6,158 nucleotides of DNA from NCBI GenBank assembly GCA_022865725.1, contig JALHTP010000276.1, positions 1 through 6,158 on the forward strand, written 5' to 3'. This document shows, piece after piece, positions 1 through 6,158 of this stretch. The translations under genes were made by a program, and so were the position numbers. Position 1 is the stretch's first letter. Every line of letters starts with the position of its first letter. The notes below the pieces were generated by a model. That model saw nothing but the letters and a program-made list of their open reading frames with translations, was not told where the DNA came from and did not search any database. The stretch comes from Methyloceanibacter sp. Its GTDB lineage: Bacteria > Pseudomonadota > Alphaproteobacteria > Rhizobiales > Methyloligellaceae.

Positions 1-267
1 GGCATCGCCGGCGAGCCCCAGCACGCCCGTGGTGTCGAAGTCCAAGCCGAGCACTGTGGTGACGCCGTAGACCTTGTCGCCCTGCTGCATCGGCCGCATG
101 GCGAGGACCGGGCTGTCGAAATCCGATTTCGCGCCGAGATAAAGCGCGGGATGGGCGTTGAAGATTTGCAGGCCGCTCATCAAGAGCACCAGCAGCACGA
201 GCGCGTTGACCCAATGGGTGAGGCGCACCGTGCTCGAATGCCGATAGATGACCTCGCGCTGCTCCAT
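1..267 (-). CDS. Cytochrome b/b6-domain membrane subunit (thiosulfate reductase cytochrome b-like), N-terminal part
   Basis: This is an open frame of 89 codons that starts at ATG 267-265 and leaves the window at position 1. An in-frame TAG four codons upstream and the lack of another start codon in between fix the start, although no strong Shine-Dalgarno is visible. The protein opens with a short cytoplasmic stretch, then the motif VRLTHWVNALVLLVLLMSG (residues 14-32). This is a first transmembrane helix with a histidine (H18) where b561-type di-heme cytochromes place a heme ligand. A soluble loop follows, with NAHPALYLGAKSDFD and GVTTVLGLDFDTTGVLG. Proteins of this family (COG4117-like) take electrons from quinol and pass them to a periplasmic, usually molybdopterin, oxidoreductase; that is family knowledge. 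The partner gene should lie beyond the left edge. msrA sits 44 bases upstream on the same strand and is probably co-transcribed. The family call is fairly sure, the exact substrate unknown. Confidence 0.8.
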   Translation of the reverse strand, partial: MEQREVIYRHSSTVRLTHWVNALVLLVLLMSGLQIFNAHPALYLGAKSDFDSPVLAMRPMQQGDKVYGVTTVLGLDFDTTGVLGLAGDA

Positions 268-286
268 GACGGCTAGCTACGGGGAC

Positions 287-313
287 GATGCGCGTTCGGA
301 TGCATTGCGCATC
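287..313 (-). other. Inverted repeat overlapping the msrA stop codon
   Basis: GATGCGC (287-293) and GCGCATC (307-313) form a perfect 7-base inverted repeat with a 13-base loop. It overlaps the msrA stop codon (314-312) and lies between msrA and the cytochrome b start. In the minus-strand transcript it could fold as a hairpin. No T-run follows, so it does not look like a classical intrinsic terminator. It could be an mRNA stabilising or attenuating hairpin, or chance in GC-rich DNA. Confidence 0.3.
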
Positions 314-911
314 ACGATGGCTTGCCCCAGATCGCGGCGAGCCGTTGCGCCCGGCCGCATCCCCATTTGTAGTATTTGTAGCTGACCGGATTCAGGTTGT
401 GATAATCCTGGTGATAGTCCTCGGCCGCTGTGAATGTCGTCGTCGGCTTGATCTCGGTCTCGACCCTTTGCTTGAAGCGCGCCGCGATCTCCTCCTTCGT
501 CGTCTCCGCCAGCTTCTTCTCCTCGTCATTGCCGACAAAGACGACGCTGCGATAGGCGGGCCCCTTGTCGCAGAACTGCCCCTCCGCATCGAACGGGTCG
601 ATGTTGCGCCAATAATGATCGAGCAGCTTGGCGTAAGTGACCTTGGCGGGGTCGTAGGTCACCTTGACCGCCTCCGCATAGCCGGCATGGTCGCCATAAT
701 TGGGGTTCGGCTTGGTGCCGCCGGCATAGCCGGAGATCGTCTCGGTGACGCCGTCGACCTCGTCGAAGGCGGCCTCCATGCACCAGAAGCACCCGCCCGC
801 GAAAATCGCCGTATCCGACGACGCGGCGCGACTGGGCGCAGATCCCGAGCCGGCGGCAAGTACGGCAAGCAAGAGGGCGGCGGCCGCCGCTAAAATCCAT
901 CGCGCGATCAT
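312..911 (-). CDS. msrA: Exported peptide-methionine (S)-S-oxide reductase MsrA
   Basis: The 199-residue product reduces the S epimer of methionine sulfoxide in proteins. The catalytic signature GGCFWCMEAAFD covers residues 39-50, with the nucleophile at Cys41 and a second cysteine at Cys44. Further family landmarks are GYAGGTKPNPNYGDH (61-75), EAVKVTYDP (80-88), GQFCDKGPAYRSVVF (111-125), AEDYHQDY (163-170) and a C-terminal KWGCGR (182-187), whose Cys185 is a likely resolving cysteine. Residues 1-29 look like a Sec signal peptide: Arg4, a hydrophobic core AAAAALLLAVLAA, and a probable cut after SRA near residue 29. The enzyme should therefore act in the periplasm. The start at ATG 911-909 is chosen because GGAGA lies 6 bases upstream and the signal peptide begins there; a longer frame to 1007 adds 32 residues that would bury the signal. 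The length is normal for the family. The gene is divergent from the GMC oxidoreductase and lies just upstream of the cytochrome b gene. Confidence 0.95.
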   Translation of the reverse strand: MIARWILAAAAALLLAVLAAGSGSAPSRAASSDTAIFAGGCFWCMEAAFDEVDGVTETISGYAGGTKPNPNYGDHAGYAEAVKVTYDPAKVTYAKLLDHYWRNIDPFDAEGQFCDKGPAYRSVVFVGNDEEKKLAETTKEEIAARFKQRVETEIKPTTTFTAAEDYHQDYHNLNPVSYKYYKWGCGRAQRLAAIWGKPS

Positions 912-916
912 GGAAG

Positions 917-921
917 TCTCC
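917..921 (-). promoter_or_regulatory. Shine-Dalgarno of msrA (decides the start)
   Basis: On the minus strand the sequence reads GGAGA, then a short spacer, then ATG at 911-909 (GGAG is 6 bases from the start). This favours the 199-residue MsrA with a clean N-terminal signal peptide over the longer reading from position 1007. Confidence 0.75.
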
Positions 922-1027
922 GGGATAGGGTTTCGCAACAGAGCATAAGAAGGCCCAGGAAGCGCTGATAGTGGCTCTCGCGCGACCGTGAAATGAATTG
1001 ATGCCAAGCCGCGGCCGATAAGCGCTT

Positions 1028-1034
1028 GGGAGGG
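1028..1034 (+). promoter_or_regulatory. Strong Shine-Dalgarno-like site supporting an alternative TTG start at 1044
   Basis: GGGAGGG at 1028-1034 lies nine bases before TTG 1044-1046, which is in frame with ATG 1062 and would add six residues (MGYSGT). The ATG itself has only AGGGA at 1055-1059, two bases away, which is unusually tight. Both starts leave the FAD-binding motif intact. Confidence 0.4.
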
Positions 1035-1061
1035 CTAAGGCGTTTGGGCTATTCAGGGACG

Positions 1062-2723
1062 ATGCAGCAGCCCCTCTCTTCACCTCGAAGCGCGATCAAG
1101 CCGGCCTACGACGTCATGGTCATCGGCTCGGGCTATGGCGGTGGCGTCGCCGCCTCGCGGCTGTCGCGCGCAGGGCAAAGCGTCTGCGTCATCGAGAAGG
1201 GCAAGGAATTCCTGACCGGGTCCTTCCCGAGCCGCCTGCCTGAGCTTCGCCGCGAGCTGCAACTGAACGGCGGCAAGATGCGCTCCGGCTCGCGCACGGG
1301 GCTGTTCGATTTCAGGCTCGGCGCCGACATTCACGTGCTGGTCGGCTGCGGCCTCGGCGGCGGCTCGCTCATCAATGCCGGCGTTGCGCTAGAGCCCGAT
1401 TCTCGCGTCTTCGCCGACCCTGCCTGGCCCGACGAGGTTCGCGCCGACGGGCTGCTTGAGCTTGGCTTCAAGCGGGCGGCTGCCATGCTGCGGCCCTCGC
1501 GTTACGGCCGCGCCGCCGAGCTGACCAAATACCGCGCGCTGGCAGCGGCGAGCGCCGCCTTCGGCGTGCCCCCCGTTGCGGCTCCGGTGGTGGTGAGCTT
1601 CGAGGACATCGTCAATCCTGCCGGCGTCGCGCAACCCGCCTGCACGCTCTGCGGCGATTGCTGCTCGGGCTGCAATGTCGGCGCCAAGAACACCGTCGCC
1701 ATGACCTATCTGCCCGATGCAAAGGCGCATGGCGCCGACATCTTCACCGAGCTCAGCGTGAGCCACCTCGCCAAGGAGGAGGGGGGCTGGCGCGTCTATT
1801 TTGCGCCGTCCGACGCGAAGGACGCGCAAGCGAGCTTCGTCGATGCAGCGACCGTCGTGCTCGCCGCCGGCACGCTCGGCTCGACCGAGATCTTGCTCCG
1901 CTCGCGCGAACGCGGGCTCGAGCTCTCCGACCGGCTAGGGGAGGGGTTCTCGGCCAATGGCGATATCATCGCCTTCGCCCTTGGCGGGACGGAGAGGGTG
2001 AACGGCGTCGGCGTCGGCTTCCCGTCGAAATTCGTGGGCGACGCCATCGGCGCCTGCGTGGCGGGGCAGATCGAGCTACCCGACGCTTCCGATCTCGACC
2101 GCTCCATGATCTTGCAGGAAGGCGTGCTTCCGTCCGCGCTCGCGCCGCTGCTCCCGGTCTTCTTCATCGCCGGCGGAAGGATACTCGGCGCCGCGCAGAG
2201 CCTGATCAAGGGCGTCTATCAGGGCCCGCTCTCCCATCTCTATACCTTCTTCGTCGTCTCCCATGACGAGGCGGCGGGGCGCATCAGCCTCGACAATGGC
2301 AGCGCGCAGATCCACTGGCCCGGCGTCGGCGCCGAGCCGGTTTATGCCCGTGTCGACGCGGCGCTCACCAAGGCGGTGGAAGCGGTCGGCGCGCGCTACA
2401 TCAAGAGCCCGCTGGCGGCGACCAACATGGGCACCAAGCCCGCGACGGCGCATCCGCTTGGCGGCTGCGGCATGGGGCAGGATGCGGGCGAGGGCGTGGT
2501 CAACCACAAATGCCAGGTGTTCGACGGCAAAGGCCAGGAAAGCACCCATTCCGGCCTTTATGTCTGCGACGGCTCGGTGATTCCGCGCTCGATCGGGGTC
2601 AATCCGCTGCTCACCATCACCGCCCTTGCCGAGCGGGCCATGGTGCATCTTGCCCGCGACCACAATCTGGGGTTCGATGCTAATCCGCGCGTCCGCCGGG
2701 AGGCGGACCGGGCACTGACATGA
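1062..2723 (+). CDS. GMC / cholesterol oxidase-like FAD-dependent oxidoreductase with cysteine cluster
   Basis: This 553-residue flavoprotein belongs to the glucose-methanol-choline oxidoreductase superfamily and is closest in style to the ChoD-like branch (COG2303). The N-terminal Rossmann motif YDVMVIGSGYGGGVAASRL (residues 16-34) and the acidic Glu45 in VCVIEKG bind the ADP part of FAD. VGCGLGGGSLINAG (94-107) is the second FAD contact. A cysteine-rich stretch CTLCGDCCSGCNVGAKNT (194-211) follows, and AAGTLGSTEILLRS (268-281) is a further family block. The C-terminal part has TAHPLGGCGMG (462-472) with His464, and CDGSVIPRSIGVNPLLTIT (502-520) with Asn514, where the family places its active-site His/Asn. 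No signal peptide is seen, so it is probably cytoplasmic or peripheral. The substrate is unknown; a sterol, alcohol or sugar-like hydroxyl is possible. The start is uncertain: ATG 1062 has only a close AGGGA, while in-frame TTG 1044 has GGGAGGG nine bases upstream. The CapA gene follows after 13 bases. Confidence 0.88.
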   Translation: MQQPLSSPRSAIKPAYDVMVIGSGYGGGVAASRLSRAGQSVCVIEKGKEFLTGSFPSRLPELRRELQLNGGKMRSGSRTGLFDFRLGADIHVLVGCGLGGGSLINAGVALEPDSRVFADPAWPDEVRADGLLELGFKRAAAMLRPSRYGRAAELTKYRALAAASAAFGVPPVAAPVVVSFEDIVNPAGVAQPACTLCGDCCSGCNVGAKNTVAMTYLPDAKAHGADIFTELSVSHLAKEEGGWRVYFAPSDAKDAQASFVDAATVVLAAGTLGSTEILLRSRERGLELSDRLGEGFSANGDIIAFALGGTERVNGVGVGFPSKFVGDAIGACVAGQIELPDASDLDRSMILQEGVLPSALAPLLPVFFIAGGRILGAAQSLIKGVYQGPLSHLYTFFVVSHDEAAGRISLDNGSAQIHWPGVGAEPVYARVDAALTKAVEAVGARYIKSPLAATNMGTKPATAHPLGGCGMGQDAGEGVVNHKCQVFDGKGQESTHSGLYVCDGSVIPRSIGVNPLLTITALAERAMVHLARDHNLGFDANPRVRREADRALT

Positions 2724-2726
2724 GGG
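2722..2726 (+). promoter_or_regulatory. Shine-Dalgarno of the CapA-family gene, overlapping the upstream stop
   Basis: GAGGG begins inside the TGA stop (2721-2723) of the oxidoreductase gene and lies ten bases before ATG 2737. The overlap of stop and ribosome-binding site supports translation of both genes from one transcript. Confidence 0.6.
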
Positions 2727-2736
2727 TCGCCTGACG

Positions 2737-4164
2737 ATGGCACGCGGCTGGCTCAAAGGTCTTGGGATTGCAGCTTCAGGCGTCGCGCTTCTTCCGCTGG
2801 CCGGCGGGTTGCTCTATGCCGCCACACGGGCCGCGCCCTGCGACCGGACCGAGCTCACCGCATCGATCGGCTCGAACGTGGCCGCCGCGCCGCGATCGGA
2901 GGCTCTCGACCGTCTCACCATCGTGCTCGTCGGCGACACGGGCTTCAATCCGACCGATGCCAAAGTCGACCCCAGGGGCGTGCAGCAGGGGCGCAAGGTG
3001 GTGAGCTTCAGCGATACGCTTGCCGGCGTGTCGCACGACATCGACGGCGATCTCGCCTTCCTCAATCTCGAGACCGTGGTCACCGACCGCAACGACCTCG
3101 CCGCGGAAGGCAAGGGAGCGGGCGCGTTTCATTTCAGGAGCCACCCTGCCGCGCTGAAGGCTCTGATCGACGCGGGCTTCAATCTCTTCTCGCTCGCCAA
3201 CAATCATTCCTACGACTACGGCGCGCAAGGGATCGAGGAGACGCTCTATCATGTCGCCGTGGCGAACGCCGAGCGCGCCATCGCCTATGCCGGCATCGGC
3301 GGCAATTTCGACGAAGCGATCCGCCCGGCCTGCCTCGATCTCGACGGCACGCGCATTGCCTTCTCCGCGAGTGGCATCGTCACCGGCGACAAACCGCAAT
3401 ATCGCGCCGGACCCAACAAGCCTGGACAGGCGTCCTACCGCGACCGGCCCGATTTCGAGGCGACGGTCGACAAGCTGGTCGCCATGCCGGCCGATTACCG
3501 CATCCTCTCCATCCATTACGGGCTCGTGGTGCCCGACGAGCGGCAACTCGCCGATTGGCGCGGGCTCGCCGCGGAGCAGAAGAATATCGATCTCATCCTC
3601 GGCCACCATCCGCATGTCGTCCAAGGCGTGGAGCTGAACGGCAAGTCGCTGATCTTCTACGGGCTCGGCAATTTCCTGCATCCCGGCACCGCGGAGATGA
3701 CCCGGTTCGGCATCTGCCGCGATTATGGGCTGATGGCGAAAGTTCATCTCGCGCGCCTCGACGGCGCTTGGCGGGTCGAAGCCATCGAGGCGATCCCGCT
3801 CACCAATACGCAAACCAAGCCCGAGCGCTTCGCGGCGGCCGAGGGGACGAAGCGGATCTATGCGCTCAATCACCTCGCGGCCGGGCTCGACGACGGCAAG
3901 ACTGCGAAGGGCGTGCGCTTCACCCCCAAGCCTGACGGTTCCGGTCTCTATTGCGCGGACGGCGCCGCCGATCTCGGCGGGACGCTCGGGACGCTGTGCC
4001 AAGGCTGGCAGCAAGCGGGCGAGCCCGACAAGCCGCTCGCCACCAAGATCGCCGCGGCTTGCGAGGACAAGCCCTTCTATGGCAAACCCTCGATCGCCAA
4101 GCGCCGCGCGCCCTCGCAGCGGCGCGGGCCGGCCCAGCCCTTCCCCTTCGGCGGGCCCTTCTAG
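2737..4164 (+). CDS. CapA family protein (PGA_cap, metallophosphatase-fold), membrane-anchored
   Basis: The 475-residue product matches the CapA/PgsA family, named after a poly-gamma-glutamate capsule protein and built on a calcineurin-like metallophosphatase fold. An N-terminal hydrophobic segment (about residues 9-30) is a signal anchor or uncleaved signal peptide, putting the domain outside the cytoplasm. Family motifs in order are TIVLVGDTGFN (61-71), LAFLNLETVVTD (106-117), FHFRSHPAALKALIDAGFN (131-149), LANNHSYDYG (153-162), SIHYG (258-262), GHHPHVVQG (289-297) and FYGLGNF (307-313). Asp67, Asn156, His157, His260, His291 and His293 are candidate metal ligands. The usual HWGxE is HYGLV here and the first motif is GDTGFN. 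After about residue 355 there is an extra tail with Cys406, Cys421 and Cys442 and a basic, proline-rich end (RRAPSQRRGPAQPFPFGGPF). No other poly-glutamate genes (pgsB/C type) are present, so a capsule role is not supported. It is probably co-transcribed with the GMC oxidoreductase; the substrate is unknown. Confidence 0.88.
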   Translation: MARGWLKGLGIAASGVALLPLAGGLLYAATRAAPCDRTELTASIGSNVAAAPRSEALDRLTIVLVGDTGFNPTDAKVDPRGVQQGRKVVSFSDTLAGVSHDIDGDLAFLNLETVVTDRNDLAAEGKGAGAFHFRSHPAALKALIDAGFNLFSLANNHSYDYGAQGIEETLYHVAVANAERAIAYAGIGGNFDEAIRPACLDLDGTRIAFSASGIVTGDKPQYRAGPNKPGQASYRDRPDFEATVDKLVAMPADYRILSIHYGLVVPDERQLADWRGLAAEQKNIDLILGHHPHVVQGVELNGKSLIFYGLGNFLHPGTAEMTRFGICRDYGLMAKVHLARLDGAWRVEAIEAIPLTNTQTKPERFAAAEGTKRIYALNHLAAGLDDGKTAKGVRFTPKPDGSGLYCADGAADLGGTLGTLCQGWQQAGEPDKPLATKIAAACEDKPFYGKPSIAKRRAPSQRRGPAQPFPFGGPF

Positions 4165-4197
4165 CGCTGCTGCCGGGTATGATGGGTGGGAGGAGTC
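4165..4197. other. Short convergent intergenic gap between the CapA gene and pheT
   Basis: The two stop codons are only 33 bases apart. The gap (CGCTGCTGCCGGGTATGATG and onward) contains no clear stem-loop followed by a T-run on either strand. Termination of the two converging transcripts must rely on another mechanism or on signals inside the coding regions. Confidence 0.6.
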
Positions 4198-6158
4198 TTA
4201 GCCGCGCAACTCGCCGCCGGTGGCTTTTTGCACGGCGGCGACGATCTTGGCCGCCACCGCCTCGATCTCGGCATCGGTCAGCGTCTTATCGCGCGGCTGG
4301 AGCGTCACCTCGATGGCGAGCGACTTCTTGCCCTCGGGAACGCCTTGGCCGGTGAATACGTCGAACACGCGGACCTCGGAGATCAGCACGCGATCGGCGC
4401 CGAGCGCGGCGCGCAGCACCTCGCCCGCTTCAATGTCGCTGCCGAGCAGAAAGGCAAAATCGCGCCTGACCGGCTGAAGGTCGGAAGCCTCCAGCGCCTT
4501 GCCGGCGCCTTTGCGCTTTGAAGGGGGAATGGCGTCCAAATAAAGCTCGAAGCCGGTGATTGGCGGGTCGATGCGGAGCTTCTCGAGCAGCTCGGGATGG
4601 AACTCGCCGAAAGCCCCGAGCAGCGTCTTCGGCCCAAGCTTGAGCGTGCCCGAGCGGCCCGGATGGAACCACGACGGCGCCTCGCGGGTCACCGTCAGGC
4701 TCGCCTGGTCGATACCGAGCGCCGCGAGAGCGGCGACCGCATCGGCCTTGGCGGCGAAAACGTCAGCTTCAGGGGCTTCGCCGGACCAATATCGACCCGA
4801 GCCTCCGAGCGCCGAGCGGCCGAAGCGAACGCCGGCCGCCGCCGTAAACTGATCCTCGGGACGGGCGCCCCGATAGGCTTGACCGAGCTCGAACAAGGCG
4901 CCGTCGGCAAAGCCTCTGTCGCGGTTTCGCTGCGCGGCGGTGATCAGCCCCGGCAGGAGCGAGGGGCGCATCTGCGCCAGCTCTGTGGAGATCGGGTCGC
5001 TCAAAGTTAGCTCGGGCTGGCCGCCGCCGAACAGTTTAGCCTCTTCGGGCGGGATGAACGACCAGGTCACAGCCTCGACCAGCCCGCGCGCGGCGAGCAC
5101 GCGCCGCGTCAGCCTCTGCCGCTTCTGCGCCTCGGTGAGAACGGGCCGCGCCACGCCCGCGTCGCGCTGCATCGGGGTCGCGGGAACATTGTCGACGCCG
5201 GTAAGCCGGACCACCTCCTCGACGAGATCGACGGGCGCGGCGATGTCGGGGCGCCAGGAAGGCGGCGCGGCCTTGAGGTGTTTGCCTTTGCCATCGAGCG
5301 AAACACCGAGCGCTGCGAGCAGCCGCTTGATCTCGCGGTTGTCGAGCGTTAGCCCGCTCAGGCGCTGGACCAGGCCGAGATCGAATTTGAAGGGCCGGTT
5401 GGGCTTGGGCGGCTTGCCGGCGACCGTGATCTTGCTCGCGGCCCCGCCGCAAAGCTCAAGCACCAGCTCAGAGGCAAGCTCCAAGCCCGGCACCACGAAA
5501 TCGGGATCGACGCCGCGCTCGAAGCGGTAGCGCGCGTCAGACTGGATACCGAGCTTACGCCCCGTGCGCGCCGTGCGCTTCGGATCGAAATAGGCCGACT
5601 CGATGAAGACGTTGACGGTGGCTTCGGTGACGCCGCTCTCCTCGCCACCCATCACCCCGCCAAGCCCGAGCACGGCGCGGTCGTCGGCGATGACGCACAT
5701 GTCGCCGTCCACCGCGTAGCTCTTGCCGTCGAGCGCGAGGAATGCCTCGCCCGCTTTGCCCAACCGGGCGCGGATGGCGCCGGTGAGCTTGTCGGCGTCA
5801 TAGACATGCAGCGGACGGCCGCGGTCGTAGGAGATGTAATTGGTGATATCCACCAGCGCGTTGATGGGCCTCAAGCCCACCGCCTTCAGCCGCTTTTGCA
5901 GCCAGTCGGGGGAGGGCCCGTTCTTGACGCCGCGCACCAGGCGCCCGGCGAAGACAGGGCAGGCATCGGCGCTGGCCTGGTCGAACTCAAGCGCGATCGG
6001 GATGGAATTGGGAAAGTCGCCCTTGACCGGCTTGACCGCATCCTTCTTCAACGCGCCGATTCCTGCTGCGGCAAGATCGCGCGCGATGCCGCGCACGCCG
6101 AGACAATCGGGACGGTTCGGCGTGATGGCGACTTCGATCACCGCATCGTCGAGGCCGA
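4198..6158 (-). CDS. pheT: Phenylalanine--tRNA ligase beta subunit, N-terminal part missing at the window edge
   Basis: This is the beta subunit of the cytoplasmic alpha2beta2 enzyme that charges tRNA-Phe and edits mischarged Tyr-tRNA-Phe. The visible 652 residues run from the right edge to TAA (4200-4198). Counting from the first full codon, the opening VIEVAITPNRPDCLGVRGIA (6-25) is the conserved segment just after the N-terminal tRNA-binding OB domain. The B3/B4 editing domain spans about 60-225, with RPINALVDITNYI (96-108), GRPLHVYDADKL (113-124), GLGGVMGGEESGVTEAT (164-180) and SDARYRFERGVDP (206-218). The B5 domain is about 250-330 (PSWRPDIAAPVDLVEEVVRL at 299-318). The catalytic-like core follows, to about 545. 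The C-terminal anticodon-binding FDX-ACB domain is about 557-652 (PVRRDFAFLL near 562). Full PheT is about 800 residues, so roughly 150 N-terminal residues lie outside. A GTG at 6141-6139 is internal, not the start. All domains look intact. The pheS partner should lie upstream, beyond the right edge. The gene converges on the CapA gene. Confidence 0.97.
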   Translation of the reverse strand, partial: GLDDAVIEVAITPNRPDCLGVRGIARDLAAAGIGALKKDAVKPVKGDFPNSIPIALEFDQASADACPVFAGRLVRGVKNGPSPDWLQKRLKAVGLRPINALVDITNYISYDRGRPLHVYDADKLTGAIRARLGKAGEAFLALDGKSYAVDGDMCVIADDRAVLGLGGVMGGEESGVTEATVNVFIESAYFDPKRTARTGRKLGIQSDARYRFERGVDPDFVVPGLELASELVLELCGGAASKITVAGKPPKPNRPFKFDLGLVQRLSGLTLDNREIKRLLAALGVSLDGKGKHLKAAPPSWRPDIAAPVDLVEEVVRLTGVDNVPATPMQRDAGVARPVLTEAQKRQRLTRRVLAARGLVEAVTWSFIPPEEAKLFGGGQPELTLSDPISTELAQMRPSLLPGLITAAQRNRDRGFADGALFELGQAYRGARPEDQFTAAAGVRFGRSALGGSGRYWSGEAPEADVFAAKADAVAALAALGIDQASLTVTREAPSWFHPGRSGTLKLGPKTLLGAFGEFHPELLEKLRIDPPITGFELYLDAIPPSKRKGAGKALEASDLQPVRRDFAFLLGSDIEAGEVLRAALGADRVLISEVRVFDVFTGQGVPEGKKSLAIEVTLQPRDKTLTDAEIEAVAAKIVAAVQKATGGELRG

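Larger units (their letters stand above)
912..1061. promoter_or_regulatory. Divergent intergenic region between msrA and the GMC oxidoreductase gene
   Basis: These 150 bases separate two divergent genes, so promoters for both strands are expected here. I looked for -35/-10 pairs on both strands. A TTGATG at 998-1003 on the plus strand lacks a -10 box at normal spacing. On the minus strand a TATGCT-like -10 (about 948-953) lacks a good -35. No clear operator palindrome or riboswitch was recognised. The promoter role is inferred from gene layout only. Confidence 0.4.

Noticed and set aside
288..893. A 201-codon plus-strand open frame opposite msrA
   Set aside because: MsrA on the other strand carries the full catalytic signature and a ribosome-binding site. 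The plus-strand reading is an arginine- and leucine-rich shadow.
998..1026. TTGATG as a -35 box for the GMC gene
   Set aside because: The only -10-like GATAAG follows after about 13 bases, too close for a normal sigma-70 spacing, and nothing suitable lies at 16-18 bases.
2076..2756. A 226-codon minus-strand open frame opposite the 3' half of the GMC oxidoreductase gene
   Set aside because: Antisense to conserved GMC motifs, low-complexity Arg/Ala/Gly content, no Shine-Dalgarno and no recognisable domain.
2776..4014. A 412-codon open frame on the minus strand opposite the CapA gene
   Set aside because: It lies fully antisense to a gene with clear family motifs. Its arginine-, glutamate- and alanine-rich sequence shows no recognisable domain and is typical of shadow frames in GC-rich DNA.
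4212..4240. GC-rich inverted repeat near the pheT 3' end considered as an intrinsic terminator
   Set aside because: It lies inside the pheT coding region, is interrupted by a bulge, and is not followed by a T-run on either strand; the T5 stretch is in the loop.
4940..5530. A 196-codon plus-strand open frame opposite pheT
   Set aside because: Ser/Arg-rich reading antisense to the PheT B5 and core domains; no domain or start signal.
6139..6141. GTG as the start codon of pheT
   Set aside because: The frame stays open to the window edge, and the conserved IEVAITPNRPDCLG segment normally lies about 150 residues into PheT, so this GTG is an internal valine.

Overview
This high-GC window fits an alphaproteobacterium, probably of the Hyphomicrobiales (Rhizobiales). 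The basis is the strong G/C bias at third codon positions, the style of the PheT protein (for example its RLVRGVKNGPSP and SDARYRFERGVDP segments) and the 'GQFCDKG'-type MsrA. This is an impression from reading the sequence, not a database result. No tRNA, rRNA, CRISPR array, insertion sequence or phage gene was seen.

Layout. On the minus strand at the left edge lies the N-terminal part of a membrane cytochrome b subunit (267 to 1, running off the window). It is preceded on the same strand by an exported methionine sulfoxide reductase A (911 to 312). A 150-base divergent intergenic region separates msrA from a plus-strand pair. That pair is a GMC/cholesterol-oxidase-like FAD oxidoreductase with a five-cysteine cluster (about 1062 to 2723), followed 13 bases later by a membrane-anchored CapA-type (PGA_cap, metallophosphatase-fold) protein (2737 to 4164). 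The right third is the minus-strand phenylalanyl-tRNA synthetase beta subunit gene pheT. Its 3' end is 33 bases from the end of the CapA gene and its N-terminal coding part is cut off by the right edge.

How the genes may work together. MsrA and the cytochrome b form a probable two-gene minus-strand unit. MsrA repairs oxidised methionine outside the cytoplasm, and the cytochrome b would pass quinol electrons to an unseen partner, so a shared envelope redox or sulfoxide role is a reasonable inference. The GMC oxidoreductase and CapA genes are almost certainly co-transcribed, because the second gene's ribosome-binding site overlaps the first gene's stop codon. They may act on a shared envelope molecule, but the substrate cannot be read from the sequence. 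pheT is an unrelated housekeeping gene. The window is mostly ordinary chromosome. The least explained parts are the GMC-CapA pair and the cysteine-bearing C-terminal extension of the CapA protein.
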